DNA from: Paenibacillus azoreducens | Lineage (GTDB): Bacteria > Bacillota > Bacilli > Paenibacillales > Paenibacillaceae | Length of the DNA stretch: 64,000 bases | Direction of reading: 5' to 3' | Assembly (NCBI RefSeq): GCF_021654775.1 | Contig: NZ_AP025343.1 | Coordinates: forward strand, 2,757,501 to 2,821,500 | Shown here: positions 9,555-19,083 of the stretch, in pieces | Position numbering within the stretch: position 1 is the stretch's first letter | Layout: each line of letters starts with the position of its first letter | The notes under the pieces: model-generated | Told to the model about the DNA's origin: nothing | Seen by the model: the letters and a program-made list of their open reading frames with translations, nothing else | The model's database searches: none | Position numbers and translations under genes: made by a program

Positions 9555-10097
9555 ATGCTTAGAATTAGAACAAGAAGAAATGTTTGGAAAAATAAAAAGA
9601 AATGGATTTTCCTTGCTATCGCAGTTTTTCTGCTGATCCTATTCGGACTTTACCGCTATTATATCTATGTAACGCAGGACATACGCGCAGAAGAAACCAC
9701 AGCCATTTTGAAAGCAAAGCAGGAGAGCGGGCTTGTCAAGGTAACCGAGTCATACAAGTCCGTCTGGGATAGCGTTTGCTGGGTGATCGAAGGTTTGGAT
9801 AAAGAGAATCGCCCTGTTATGGTTTGGGTTCGGATGGAAGGTGGAGGCAAGGTTAAAGCAGGCGAAGGAGCGGTTCATCAGGAATTGCTTGCCGATGGCA
9901 TGTCGGAAACGCAGATCAAGCAGAAGATTCAACAAGAAATGCCTGATGCGGACAAGATGAAGCTGACGCCGGGAATGTATAACGGGGAATATGTTTGGCA
10001 GCTGTTTTACCGCAGCAAAGATCATTATTACTATCAATTTTATCGTTTCCGCGACGGCAAAAGCATCGGAGGGCCATTTACGCTTCCAAACAGGTAA
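9555..10097 (+). CDS. ypmB: YpmB-like membrane-anchored protein (DUF5590)
   Basis: A 180-residue protein with a basic N-terminus (RIRTRRNVWKNKKKW), one transmembrane helix at about 17-35 and an extracytoplasmic domain. It resembles B. subtilis YpmB, which lies in the same dinG-asnS neighbourhood. The domain is of the DUF5590/PepSY-like type, with TPGMYNGEYVWQLFY near the end. Molecular role unknown. A good ribosome site (AGAGGTAG) precedes the ATG, 20 bases after the deaminase stop, consistent with a rex-mtaD-ypmB transcript. Confidence 0.75.
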   Translation: MLRIRTRRNVWKNKKKWIFLAIAVFLLILFGLYRYYIYVTQDIRAEETTAILKAKQESGLVKVTESYKSVWDSVCWVIEGLDKENRPVMVWVRMEGGGKVKAGEGAVHQELLADGMSETQIKQKIQQEMPDADKMKLTPGMYNGEYVWQLFYRSKDHYYYQFYRFRDGKSIGGPFTLPNR

Positions 10098-10619
10098 TCC
10101 GTTTTTCAACATCTCAGAAAGTATAAACTTCCGGGGTCCCCGCAAAGTAATCGGAATAAGCTTCAAAGGCTACACGTCACTTTGTGGGATTATTTTAGAT
10201 CAATGGATGTCTTCTCTTTTGCTAAAAACGTCCTAAAAAATGGAAGAACCTCATTGGAAAATGGGGTTCTTTGGCGTACACAGAATATAGTTTAATAATT
10301 TCATAACATTACCTTCGATATCGTATATACGATATGATATACTTCTTTATGTATTCAGTAGATATCATGGTTTTTGCGGCCAAAAGCTGCATTCACGTCA
10401 TTTCATGCAGATCATCAGGAGTTTCCAGTGATTTGTGCAGAGGGATTTGATCTTATATCTGCATGGGAGAAAACCGTTCACAAGCCTTGGCAACCATGTG
10501 CGGCAGCTGCTCTTTAAAAAGCTCTTTTTGCCGGAGTTGCCGTAAGAATAGATATAGAGACTCGAAGTTTTTAGAGTTGTTATAATATAGATTTTTCCAT
10601 TTGAGAGGAGGACATACAG
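10098..10619. other. Gap with repeat, hairpin and an orphan palindrome
   Basis: No gene is supported. 10127-10200 is a shortened copy of the GGGGTCCCCGCAAAG repeat. A hairpin with arms AAGAACC and GGTTCTT (10244-10271) may end the upstream transcript, although the T-run is weak. A perfect 18-bp palindrome ATATCGTATATACGATAT lies at 10318-10335 and looks like an operator, although no gene starts near it. TATAATATAG at 10581-10590 is a possible -10 for the next operon. Confidence 0.5.
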
Positions 10620-11144
10620 TTGAAACTGCGTCCAATACCAATTGTCATAACGGTTGTTGTATCGGCTGCGCTTCTGTTTGGCGGCTGGTTCTTTTATCGT
10701 CAGACCACCATGCAGGGGCCGCTTCAAAAGATCATCCAAAATTATAAAGGCGTAAACAGCGCTCAATTTGATATAAAACGCAATGAAATTGATTTGAAAC
10801 TCGACTTAAAACCGGATACGAATGTATCCGGGCTTGTTAACCGGATTACGACCGAAGGAAAATCCGTGATCGGCAGTCGCACATTAAAATTCGATTTCGT
10901 CGACCATTCCTCGGACAAGCTAAACCGCTATTGGGATTCCGCCATGTTCACAGTAGCTGAAGCCATGGACAATAAAAAATATACGGAAATAACGTCCAAG
11001 CTGCAGGAACTGGCCAAAGATACAGGCATCAAAATCCAAACGGAGATGGATACGAAAAACGTGTATATCAGCCTTAGCGAAGGCGACAACAGCAAGTTTA
11101 TCGTATTGCCCCGGGACCCCGGCAAGATTGGGGTGTGGGAATAA
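10620..11144 (+). CDS. Membrane-anchored protein of unknown function
   Basis: 174 residues, read from a TTG after GAGGAGG. One N-terminal transmembrane helix (about 6-24) is followed by an extracytoplasmic domain rich in charged beta-type segments, with no motif I recognise. The stop codon overlaps the start of the FtsH-like protease gene (TAATG), which suggests coupled translation and a shared membrane role, perhaps as an adaptor or substrate-gating partner. That role is inferred from position only. Confidence 0.7.
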   Translation: MKLRPIPIVITVVVSAALLFGGWFFYRQTTMQGPLQKIIQNYKGVNSAQFDIKRNEIDLKLDLKPDTNVSGLVNRITTEGKSVIGSRTLKFDFVDHSSDKLNRYWDSAMFTVAEAMDNKKYTEITSKLQELAKDTGIKIQTEMDTKNVYISLSEGDNSKFIVLPRDPGKIGVWE

Positions 11145-12646
11145 TGCCGAGATTGCTTAAAGAAATTTTGATTGGTTTTATTCCGGTACTCTTTATTTTT
11201 CTCGGATTTATTGGCATAAATGTCGTTCCGCTTGTTCTCATTGGGCTATTGGTCGGAGGGCTGCTGTTTTTGACCAATCTTCGCGGCGGCCTGGCGGTCG
11301 GCGCAGGTGCGGAGCGTAAACGGAAGAAAAAAGGGCTGAAAAAGCTGACTTTTGAACAGATCGGCGGGCAGGACAATGCGAAGCAAGAGCTGAGGGAGGC
11401 GCTGGATTTCCTGATCAAACATGAGGAGATCCGCCAGCTCGGCATTCGCCCGATTAAAGGGATCCTGCTGACCGGTCCTCCGGGTACAGGTAAAACGCTG
11501 ATGGCAAAAGCCGCGGCGCATTATACGGATTCCGTGTTTGTTGCTTCGTCGGGCAGCGAGTTTGTTGAAATGTACGTCGGCGTCGGCGCGGGACGCGTGC
11601 GCGAGTTATTTCGCGATGCACGCAACCGGGCGGCGAAGGAAAACAAACAAAGCGCGATTATTTTCATCGATGAAATCGATGTGATCGGCGGCAAGCGCGA
11701 AGGCGGGCAGCAGCGGGAGTATGACCAAACTTTGAATCAGCTGCTAACCGAGATGGACGGGATTTATTCTTCCGACAGCCCGCGGATTTTACTGATTGCG
11801 GCGACCAACCGGAAGGAAATGCTGGATAGCGCGCTGCTGCGTCCGGGACGTTTTGACCGTCATATTCAAGTGGATTTGCCTGACAAAAAAGGGCGCAAGC
11901 ATATTCTTGAGCTGCATGCCCAAAATAAGCCGCTTCATGCCGAAGCGAACCTAGAGAAAATCGCCGAGGAATCTTTCGGTTTCTCTGGGGCCCAACTGGA
12001 AAGCGTGATGAATGAGGCAGCCATTTATGCCATGCGCGAAGGTTTACAAGAAATAGAACAAAGACATTTGTCCATGTCTATAGACAAGGTAATGATGGGT
12101 GAGCGGACCGACCGCGAGTCTACGCTTGAAGAGAAAAAACGCGTGGCCATTCACGAACTGGGTCATGCGATCATGGCGGAACTTGTCCGTCCCGGCAGTG
12201 TAAGCCAGGTTGCGCTCAGCCCCCGCGGCAAAGCGCTTGGATATGTGCGCCATAACCCGCAACAGGAGCAATATTTATACACGAAAACATTCCTGGAAGA
12301 GCAAATTATGATCGCGCTCGGCGGAGCAGCCGCGGAGGAAATATTCTACGGCGGACGGAGCACCGGTTCAAGCAACGACTTTGAACAGGCGCTGAACATT
12401 GTGCAGACCATGATGAAATCCGGACTTACCTCCCTCGGTATTATGGATATGGACATGGTAACAAAAGAAGAGCTGATGAAAGAAAATCATGCGATTCTGG
12501 AAACCCTGATGAAACGAACGCGAACCATGCTTGAGGAGCGCCGGGTCATTTTTGAGCAATCCTTGGATATTCTACTGAAGGAAGAAACGTTGTCCGGAGA
12601 GCAATTTCGTTGTCTATTTCGTGAACATTCCCTTTTGCCAGCATAA
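11144..12646 (+). CDS. Short FtsH-like membrane AAA+ zinc metalloprotease
   Basis: 500 residues with two closely spaced N-terminal transmembrane helices (about 6-26 and 28-45) and almost no external loop, then a basic linker (RKRKKKGLKK). The AAA domain has Walker A GPPGTGKT near 112, Walker B IIFIDEID near 173 and the arginine-finger region RPGRFDRH. The M41 peptidase motif HELGH (about 337-341) and the downstream STGSSNDFEQA metal-ligand region are present. Canonical FtsH is longer (about 640 residues) with a large extracytoplasmic domain, so this is a compact paralogue rather than the housekeeping FtsH. The start is the ATG overlapping the previous stop. Confidence 0.85.
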   Translation: MPRLLKEILIGFIPVLFIFLGFIGINVVPLVLIGLLVGGLLFLTNLRGGLAVGAGAERKRKKKGLKKLTFEQIGGQDNAKQELREALDFLIKHEEIRQLGIRPIKGILLTGPPGTGKTLMAKAAAHYTDSVFVASSGSEFVEMYVGVGAGRVRELFRDARNRAAKENKQSAIIFIDEIDVIGGKREGGQQREYDQTLNQLLTEMDGIYSSDSPRILLIAATNRKEMLDSALLRPGRFDRHIQVDLPDKKGRKHILELHAQNKPLHAEANLEKIAEESFGFSGAQLESVMNEAAIYAMREGLQEIEQRHLSMSIDKVMMGERTDRESTLEEKKRVAIHELGHAIMAELVRPGSVSQVALSPRGKALGYVRHNPQQEQYLYTKTFLEEQIMIALGGAAAEEIFYGGRSTGSSNDFEQALNIVQTMMKSGLTSLGIMDMDMVTKEELMKENHAILETLMKRTRTMLEERRVIFEQSLDILLKEETLSGEQFRCLFREHSLLPA

Positions 12647-12670
12647 ATTGTGATGCTGGTTCTTTTTTTT
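12638..12670 (+). terminator. Rho-independent terminator of the FtsH-like operon
   Basis: Arms CCAGCAT and ATGCTGG around an 8-base loop, followed by TTCTTTTTTTT. The stop codon of the protease gene lies inside the hairpin. Confidence 0.9.
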
Positions 12671-12791
12671 TACTTTTTTGCTGTGCTAAGTTATTATTAT
12701 AGATTGGGTCACTATGTACTCACTTGCAGGACAGGCGATAAATGAGTACAGCACAGAATACAGATGGTGGCTATAGGAAGGTGGCAGAGAC

Positions 12792-13664
12792 ATGTACTTT
12801 AAAAAGATTGGCGTAATTGGCGGCGGAACGATGGGCCAAGGAATCGCTGAGATGTTGGCGACACGTGGGCTTGATGTTCTTCTGGTTGAGAAAACGCCGG
12901 AAAAACTTGATTACTCTTATTCCATGATCGAGCTTAGTCTGGATAAGCAGCTTGAAAAATGGGCGATTACCCAGGCGGAAAAAAAATTGATTTTGGGCAG
13001 AATCCAAAAAGTGGTGCATCTTGCGGAGCTTGGCGCCTGCGATATGGTCATTGAAACCATTTCCGAGGATCTTGAAGCGAAGAAGCAAGTATTCTCGCAG
13101 TTGGACCAGGTATGCCCTAACCATATTATTCTTGCCAGCAATACATCTTCACTCAGCTTGACCGAACTGGCCAGCTCGACAATGTATCCAGAACGCGTGA
13201 TCGGCATGCACTTTATCCATCCGGTAAGCAAAGTCGATCTGGTTGAAATCATCCGCGGCCTCAAAACATCCGAGACCACTTTTACGGAAACGAAACGTTT
13301 CGTTGAGGAAGTGGTGGATAAAAAAGGCGTCATGGTATATGAATCGCCCGGATTTGTATCGAGCCGGATGATTTGCTTAATGATTAACGAAGCGCTGCAT
13401 ATCCTTCAAGAGGGAGTGGCATCTGCGGAAGATATCGATGATGCCATGCGTATTGGATACCAGTTCCAGCATGGTCCGCTTGAGATGGCCGACCGCTTCG
13501 GACTGGATTCCGTACTTGCGGCTTTGGAGCGGATGTTCCGTGAATTTGGCGAATTGAAATACCGTCCGTCGACCGTGCTTAAGAAAATGGTACGAGCAGG
13601 GCATTTGGGCGTCAAAACGGGAGAAGGCTTCTTTAAGTATGACAAGGATGGTGACCGGATATGA
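12792..13664 (+). CDS. hbd: 3-hydroxybutyryl-CoA dehydrogenase
   Basis: An NAD(P)-dependent oxidoreductase of fatty-acid or butanoate metabolism that interconverts 3-hydroxyacyl-CoA and 3-oxoacyl-CoA. The 290 residues include the Rossmann motif GVIGGGTMGQGIAEM (about 7-21), the ASNTSSLS segment near 117 and the catalytic MHFIHPV near 140. The length matches single-domain Hbd enzymes. Its stop overlaps the acetate kinase start (ATGA), so the two are coupled, a pairing that suggests a role in acyl-CoA to acid conversion. Confidence 0.88.
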   Translation: MYFKKIGVIGGGTMGQGIAEMLATRGLDVLLVEKTPEKLDYSYSMIELSLDKQLEKWAITQAEKKLILGRIQKVVHLAELGACDMVIETISEDLEAKKQVFSQLDQVCPNHIILASNTSSLSLTELASSTMYPERVIGMHFIHPVSKVDLVEIIRGLKTSETTFTETKRFVEEVVDKKGVMVYESPGFVSSRMICLMINEALHILQEGVASAEDIDDAMRIGYQFQHGPLEMADRFGLDSVLAALERMFREFGELKYRPSTVLKKMVRAGHLGVKTGEGFFKYDKDGDRI

Positions 13665-14869
13665 AAATTCTAGTTATTAATGCTGGCAGTTCCTCATTGA
13701 AATACCAGCTTTACGATATGACAGACGAATCCGTATTGGCCAAAGGTTTGGTGGAGCGGATCGGAATGGATTCCTCTATTTTGACCCATAAACCGACCGG
13801 ACGCTCGGAAGTAACCGAAGTAAGCGAGATCCTGGAACATACAACCGCGATCCGTAAAGTATTGGCACTGCTTACGGACCCGGACCATGGCGTGATTGGG
13901 TCTGTTGACGAAATCGAAGCCGTTGGCCACCGCGTCGTTCATGGCGGCGAATTCTTCAGCGAGTCCGCGCTTGTGGACGGCGACGTGAAAAGCAAAATCC
14001 GTCAATTGTTCGACCTTGCTCCTCTTCACAACCCGGCATCGATGATGGGCATCAAGGCATCCGAAGCCAATATGCCAAACGTACCGCAGGTTGTCGTATT
14101 CGATACCGCATTCCACCAAACGATGCCGGAACATGCGTATTTGTATGCCATTCCGCGGGTACTCTACAAAAAGCACAAAGTAAGACGTTACGGTGCGCAC
14201 GGCACTTCGCATGATTTCGTCAGCAAGACAGCGGCGGAATTCCTGGACCGTCCGCTCGAAGACCTGAAAATCATCGTCTGCCATATCGGCAACGGCGCCA
14301 GCATCACGGCCGTAAAAGGCGGAGAATCGGTCGATACATCCATGGGCATGACTCCGCTCGAGGGCCTCATGATGGGAACGCGCAGCGGCGATTTGGACCC
14401 TGCCATCGTACCTTATGTCATGAACAAGGAAGAGCTGACCGTAAGCGAAGTAAACTCCATGTTGAACAAGCACAGCGGCCTGCTCGCGATTTCGGGCATC
14501 AGCAGCGATATGCGCGAAATTACGGAAGGCATGCAAAACGGCGATGCCAACTCGAAACTGGCGTTTGATATGTATGAATACCGTCTCCGCAAATACATCG
14601 GTTCCTATGCAGCGGCGATGAATGGCGTAGATGTGATTGCATTCACAGCAGGCGTAGGCGAGAATTCGGTTGTTTTACGGCAAAAAGTATGCGAAAATTT
14701 GACTTATCTGGGCGTTGAACTGGACGAGAAGCTTAATGAAGTTCGTTCAGGCGAACCGCGCCGTATTTCTTCGGCTAATTCCAAGGTTCAGGTACTGGTG
14801 ATTCCGACGAATGAAGAGCTTGTCATCGCGCGGGATACGCACCGTATCGTTCAGGGGTCGAAGTCGTAG
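13661..14869 (+). CDS. ackA: Acetate kinase
   Basis: AckA converts acetyl phosphate and ADP to acetate and ATP, or the reverse. The 402-residue length is standard. Signatures are VINAGSSSLKYQLYD at the N-terminus, GHRVVHGG near 89, HNPASMMGI near 120, GAHGTSHDFV near 180, HIGNGAS near 208 and TAGVGENS near 330. It is coupled to hbd by a 4-base overlap. No phosphotransacetylase gene is adjacent. Confidence 0.95.
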   Translation: MKILVINAGSSSLKYQLYDMTDESVLAKGLVERIGMDSSILTHKPTGRSEVTEVSEILEHTTAIRKVLALLTDPDHGVIGSVDEIEAVGHRVVHGGEFFSESALVDGDVKSKIRQLFDLAPLHNPASMMGIKASEANMPNVPQVVVFDTAFHQTMPEHAYLYAIPRVLYKKHKVRRYGAHGTSHDFVSKTAAEFLDRPLEDLKIIVCHIGNGASITAVKGGESVDTSMGMTPLEGLMMGTRSGDLDPAIVPYVMNKEELTVSEVNSMLNKHSGLLAISGISSDMREITEGMQNGDANSKLAFDMYEYRLRKYIGSYAAAMNGVDVIAFTAGVGENSVVLRQKVCENLTYLGVELDEKLNEVRSGEPRRISSANSKVQVLVIPTNEELVIARDTHRIVQGSKS

Positions 14870-14912
14870 ACTCTGAATTCAAAGCAAGTATTGCAAAGGG
14901 AGAGATTTAGGC

Positions 14913-16208
14913 ATGGCCACCAAAAGTGTGATTCGTGACGTGAATCAACATGTAGGAGAAACCGTAACGATCGGCAGCTGGATCCATAACAAGCGTTCCA
15001 GCGGAAAGATTCAGTTTTTGCAGCTGCGTGACGGAACCGGATATATTCAAGGCGTTGTTGTAAAAAACGAGGTTTCTGAACAATTGTGGGAAGACGCGAA
15101 AAGTTTGACTCAAGAAAGCTCGGTGTACGTTACGGGCGTCATTCGCGAAGAGCCGCGCAGCCAATCCGGTTACGAGATGACGGTAACGGGTATCGAGATC
15201 ATCCATTTGACCGAAAATTACCCGATTACACCGAAAGAGCATGGAGTCGACTTCCTGATGGATCATCGTCACTTGTGGCTTCGTGCGCCGAAGCAGCGCG
15301 CCATTCTGGTGATCCGCGGCGAAATCATCCGTGCCGTTCAGGAGTTTTTCGATCAAAACGGGTTCACACTGGTCGATCCGCCGATTTTGACGCCAACTTC
15401 CGCTGAAGGAACAACGAACTTGTTCCACACCAAATATTTTGATGAGGATGCTTATTTGACGCAAAGCGGCCAGCTTTATATGGAAGCGGCAGCGATGGCG
15501 CTCGGAAAAGTATATTCCTTCGGGCCGACGTTCCGCGCCGAAAAATCCAAAACGCGCCGCCACCTCATCGAATTTTGGATGATCGAGCCGGAAATGGCAT
15601 TTACCGATCATGAGGAAAGCCTTCAGATTCAAGAGCAGTTCGTTACCTATGTGGTTCAATCCGTCGTTAAGAAATGCAGAGCGGAACTGGAAACGCTCGG
15701 ACGCGATATTTCCAAGCTGGAAAATATCAAAGCTCCATTCCCGCGCATTACTTATGACGATGCCATCAAGTTCCTGCAAGAAGAAGGTTTCGACATTCCA
15801 TGGGGAGAAGACTTCGGCGCTCCGCATGAAACGGCCATTGCCGAAAAATACGATAAACCTGTATTTATCACGCATTATCCGGCCGCAATCAAAGCATTCT
15901 ACATGAAACCTCATCCGGACCGTCCGGAAGTTGTGCTGTGTGCGGATATGATCGCTCCGGAAGGTTATGGGGAAATCATCGGAGGCTCGCAACGTATCGA
16001 TGATCCGGCCCTGCTTGAGGAACGCTTCAAGGAACATAACTTGTCGATGGACACGTATCAGTGGTATATGGATCTGCGTACTTACGGCACCGTTCCGCAT
16101 TCCGGCTTTGGACTAGGCCTGGAACGTACGGTAGCCTGGATTTGCGGATTGGACCATGTCCGCGAAACGATTCCGTTCCCTCGTACTTTGTATCGTCTCT
16201 ACCCATAA
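14913..16208 (+). CDS. asnS: Asparaginyl-tRNA synthetase
   Basis: AsnRS charges tRNA-Asn in the cytoplasm. The 431-residue class IIb synthetase has the N-terminal OB-fold (about 1-110), [19 protein letters not shown] and [19 protein letters not shown] (motif 2), and motif 3 [15 protein letters not shown] near the C-terminus. A clear GGGAGAG ribosome site precedes the ATG. asnS-dnaD adjacency is conserved in Bacillales. Confidence 0.95.
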   Translation: MATKSVIRDVNQHVGETVTIGSWIHNKRSSGKIQFLQLRDGTGYIQGVVVKNEVSEQLWEDAKSLTQESSVYVTGVIREEPRSQSGYEMTVTGIEIIHLTENYPITPKEHGVDFLMDHRHLWLRAPKQRAILVIRGEIIRAVQEFFDQNGFTLVDPPILTPTSAEGTTNLFHTKYFDEDAYLTQSGQLYMEAAAMALGKVYSFGPTFRAEKSKTRRHLIEFWMIEPEMAFTDHEESLQIQEQFVTYVVQSVVKKCRAELETLGRDISKLENIKAPFPRITYDDAIKFLQEEGFDIPWGEDFGAPHETAIAEKYDKPVFITHYPAAIKAFYMKPHPDRPEVVLCADMIAPEGYGEIIGGSQRIDDPALLEERFKEHNLSMDTYQWYMDLRTYGTVPHSGFGLGLERTVAWICGLDHVRETIPFPRTLYRLYP

Positions 16209-16228
16209 TATAAGGAGAGGTGAAGCTC

Positions 16229-16921
16229 ATGGACAGCGCAGGATGGAAGACATGGGCCGAGGGAGCTTCATCCGGTTTGGGAGCCGGCATGGCGGTTATT
16301 CCGTATGTGCTGCTTCGACATTACCGCAAGCTGAAGCTTAGCGATCAGGAGACGCTTTTATTGATCCATCTCATTTCCTTCAAGCAGGTGGAGCAAAAGG
16401 ATTTTCCGACGCTGGAAGAGTTGCAGGAGGTTACGGGAGCGTCAGCCCAGTCGATAGCGCAAAGCTTGCAGAAACTGCTGAAAGCAGGCTTGATCAGCAT
16501 CGACGAAGAGCTTGACGAACTGCGGAACATTCAGTATGAACGTTATAACCTGTCGGGTCTTTACGATAAACTGGGACGGTTGTTAGCGGCCCAGGAGAAG
16601 AACAGACCTTCCAGCCAATCACGGGACAAGCAGCAGCAAATGGATGGGCAGGAGGAAGGACATAATCTGTTCGTCGTGTTCGAGAAGGAATTCGGCCGGC
16701 CGCTGTCTCCGATGGAATGCGAGACGATTTCCGGCTGGATCGATCAGGACCGGTATCCGGAGGAACTGATCCGGATGGCGCTAAAGGAAGCCGTATTTGC
16801 CGGAAAGGTCCATTTCAGGTATATCGACCGGATACTGCTTGAATGGAGCCGGAACCGCGTCAAAACGGCCAACGATGCCAAAGCTTATACGCAACGATTC
16901 CGCTCAGGCGGACGAGCATAA
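16229..16921 (+). CDS. dnaD: Primosomal protein DnaD
   Basis: DnaD helps load the replicative helicase at oriC and at restarting forks in Firmicutes. The 230-residue protein has an N-terminal winged-helix domain (about 1-110, with LEELQEVTGASAQSIAQSLQKL) and a C-terminal DnaD/DnaB2 domain (about 145-220, starting FEKEFGRPLSPMECETISGW and ending near IDRILLEW). The ATG has good spacing from AAGGAGAGG; a GTG three codons upstream lies inside that site. Confidence 0.92.
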   Translation: MDSAGWKTWAEGASSGLGAGMAVIPYVLLRHYRKLKLSDQETLLLIHLISFKQVEQKDFPTLEELQEVTGASAQSIAQSLQKLLKAGLISIDEELDELRNIQYERYNLSGLYDKLGRLLAAQEKNRPSSQSRDKQQQMDGQEEGHNLFVVFEKEFGRPLSPMECETISGWIDQDRYPEELIRMALKEAVFAGKVHFRYIDRILLEWSRNRVKTANDAKAYTQRFRSGGRA

Positions 16922-16929
16922 ATTACACC

Positions 16930-16974
16930 AAAGCGTGTCTTTCCGGGGAGGTAGCCGGAGGACACGCTTTTTGT
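16930..16974 (+). terminator. Terminator after dnaD
   Basis: Arms AAGCGTGTC and GACACGCTT with a smaller CCGG-type inner stem, followed by TTTTT. Confidence 0.85.
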
Positions 16975-17062
16975 GGTAAAATACGAAGTGGGTTTAAACC
17001 ACAGATAGTTCAAAAATGAGTTCTGGAACACCATAGGGAGATTCCGCCGCCCGGCGGAATTA

Positions 17063-17126
17063 GGCAGATGTTACGCTAAATGCGGTCTGGCTCCATAGAA
17101 ATACATCGAAAGACGTTATTCTTTTA
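17063..17126 (+). repeat. Dispersed leader element, copy before epimerase
   Basis: Contains TTACGCTAAATGCGGTCTGG and ACATCGAAAGACGTTATTC, matching the pattern of the elements at 7480 and 21672. It ends 18 bases before the epimerase start codon, so it forms the leader of that gene. Confidence 0.5.
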
Positions 17127-17144
17127 GCGATGAGGGAGGATCAT

Positions 17145-18023
17145 ATGAAAAAGATATTGATTTTAGGCGGAACGCGCTTTTTCGGCAAAAGGCTTGCTGA
17201 ACTGCTTCTAGAGGAAGGACATCAAGTGACGATTGCGACCCGCGGCAATACTGCGGATGGTTTTGGCGATCGGGTGGGGCGGATTCAGCTTGACCGCGAA
17301 AACAAGGAATCGCTTGCTAAGGCTGTGGAAGGAGGCCGGGAATGGGATACGGTGTTTGATAACATCTGTTATTCTCCGCAAGCTGCTCAGGATGCCTGTG
17401 ACGTATTTCAAGGAAAAGTAAAAAGGTACATATTGACCTCAACCCTCTCCGTGTATGATCCGTCTTCCCGTTTACATCAAGAAAAAGACGTCAATCCATA
17501 CATTTATCCCGTTTCGATGGGAGGGCGGAGTGACTTTTCTTATGGGGAAGCCAAACGGCTGGCCGAAGCCGTATTATTCCAAAATGCCGATTTTCCGGTT
17601 GCGGCAGTACGCTTCCCGATTGTGCTTGGGGAAGACGATTATACGGGAAGGCTTGAATTCCATATTGATCATGTGAAGCAGGGGCGTCCGATCGGCATTC
17701 CGAATCTTCAGGCGAAAATGTGTTTCATATCTTCAAGCGAAGCTGCATCCTTCCTCAGCTGGATGAAGAACCAGCGGGTGGAAGGTCCGATTAATGCCCG
17801 TTCCAAAGGCGAAGTGAAATTATCCGAGCTGATGGGGTGGATCGAGAAGGAAACCGGCAAAAAAGCCATTATATCCAAACAGGTCAGCGATAAAGACAAA
17901 TCTCCGTTTGGAGTTCCCGATTCTTGGCTCATGGATACAAACAAAGCGGAACGCCTCGGCTACCAATTCCAGCCGCTTCAGGCTTGGCTGCCGGCGCTGA
18001 TACGCCAACTTGCCGCGAAATAA
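17145..18023 (+). CDS. NAD-dependent epimerase/dehydratase (extended SDR)
   Basis: A 292-residue Rossmann-fold protein starting KKILILGGTRFFGKRLAELL, with the glycine motif GGTRFFG. DNICYSP near 75 and the SFSYGEAKR-type YxxxK segment near 130 fit the extended short-chain dehydrogenase family. Such proteins modify nucleotide sugars or act as reductases; the substrate cannot be told from sequence. The start is the ATG after GGGAGGATC. A terminator follows, so it is probably monocistronic. Confidence 0.8.
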   Translation: MKKILILGGTRFFGKRLAELLLEEGHQVTIATRGNTADGFGDRVGRIQLDRENKESLAKAVEGGREWDTVFDNICYSPQAAQDACDVFQGKVKRYILTSTLSVYDPSSRLHQEKDVNPYIYPVSMGGRSDFSYGEAKRLAEAVLFQNADFPVAAVRFPIVLGEDDYTGRLEFHIDHVKQGRPIGIPNLQAKMCFISSSEAASFLSWMKNQRVEGPINARSKGEVKLSELMGWIEKETGKKAIISKQVSDKDKSPFGVPDSWLMDTNKAERLGYQFQPLQAWLPALIRQLAAK

Positions 18024-18051
18024 GAATCATGAACTTCAGATGATGTAAGGT

Positions 18052-18086
18052 GCAGCCCATCCCTCTGGGGATCGGCTGTTTTTTTG
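18052..18086 (+). terminator. Terminator after epimerase gene
   Basis: Arms CAGCCCATCCC and GGGGATCGGCTG with a short loop, followed by TTTTTTT. Confidence 0.85.
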
Positions 18087-18099
18087 AAACTATAGAATG

Positions 18100-18176
18100 A
18101 TAAGTTTTTTGGGGTCCCCGCAAAGTATTTGGAATAAGCATCAAAGCAATGGCTCCACTTGGTGGGGTTATTTTGC
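18100..18176 (+). repeat. Dispersed 3'-side repeat, short copy
   Basis: Contains GGGGTCCCCGCAAAGTA, GGAATAAGC and TGGTGGGGTTATTTTG, the ends of the family with the middle deleted, as in the copy at 10127. Confidence 0.6.
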
Positions 18177-18271
18177 GTGACCATATGCTTACAACAGCCT
18201 CTGTCGCATGAATGGATCACAACATAACCTGCAGGACATAGCGGTCACTAAAGAGGGAAATTTCGAATGAT

Positions 18272-18665
18272 GATTCTAACGGACTAAGTGTCGCTACAGT
18301 GGAAGGTTTCGAACGATGATTCTAACGGACTAAGTGTCGCTACAGTGGAAGGTTTCGAATGATGATTCTAACGGACTAAGTGTCGCTACAGCGGAAAGGT
18401 TTCGAATGATGGATTCTAACGGACTAAGTGTCGCTACAGTGGAAGGTTTCGAATGATAGATTCTAAAGGGCTAAGTGTCACTACAGTGGAAGGCTTCGAA
18501 TGATGGATTTTAACGGACTAAGTGTCGCTACAGTGGAAGGTTTCGAATGATGGATTCTAATGGACTTAGTGTCGCTACAGTGGAAAGGTTTCGAATGATG
18601 GATTCTAACGGACTAAGTGTCGCTACAGTGGAAAGATTTCGAATGATGTTCTAACGGACACAGCA
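18272..18665 (+). repeat. Tandem repeat of about 45 bp, eight units
   Basis: Eight near-identical head-to-tail units, each starting TTCTAACGGACTAAGTGTCG and continuing CTACAGTGGAAGGTTTCG then AATGATGGA. Differences between units are single substitutions or one-base indels. The array has expanded from the same core as the dispersed TTCTAACGGACACAG hairpin, whose unexpanded forward and inverted halves follow it. The 45-bp units do not make a long open frame on either strand that I could see. Confidence 0.9.
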
Positions 18666-18870
18666 GCCGCTATAAGGGGGAATTTCAGCCATTGTGATTT
18701 CTAACGGACACAGATGCAGTTATTTAGTGTAAAATGATCTTTTTGACGACGAATTGCAGCTAATAAGAGCTGTGGTGTCCTTTAGAATTTGAAAACGGCT
18801 GTTTTGGAACAATTAGTGTCCGTGGTGTCCGTTAGGATTTAAAAGCAACCATGGAGTCCGTTAGGTGAAC
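18650..18870. repeat. TTCTAACGGACACAG hairpin element
   Basis: Two forward cores (about 18653 and 18702) are followed by inverted cores (GTGGTGTCC near 18772, GTGTCCGTTAGG near 18823 and GAGTCCGTTAGG near 18855). The layout is the same as at 71-330. Between 18870 and 19083 lies a divergent leader element (GGCTAAACGCGGCCC at about 18953) and no gene. Confidence 0.65.
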
Positions 18871-19083
18871 ATAATAGAGTTGAACTCCTCGTTTGTTCAT
18901 TGCCAACGGTTCACCCAGCAGAGTTTAGCATCTATACTCGTAAAAACTTACCGGCTAAACGCGGCCCTTGCTTCTTTGAGAGCACGCCGTTAGACTTTTT
19001 TGGCCGAATAAAATTTTTTTGAAAAAGATGCAGGGTTCGCAAAATAGCTGTCGTCTATTGATACGGGGAAGGGGGAGAGAAAA

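Noticed and set aside
10398..10766. Reverse-strand open frame of 122 codons
   Set aside because: No ribosome site or recognisable domain, and it overlaps the start and promoter of a better supported + strand gene.
13694..16100. Long reverse-strand frames opposite ackA and asnS
   Set aside because: Shadow frames of strongly conserved genes; their translations show no family resemblance.
18272..18665. Tandem repeat as CRISPR or as coding repeat
   Set aside because: Whole 45-bp unit is conserved including what would be the spacer, and indels between units break any frame.
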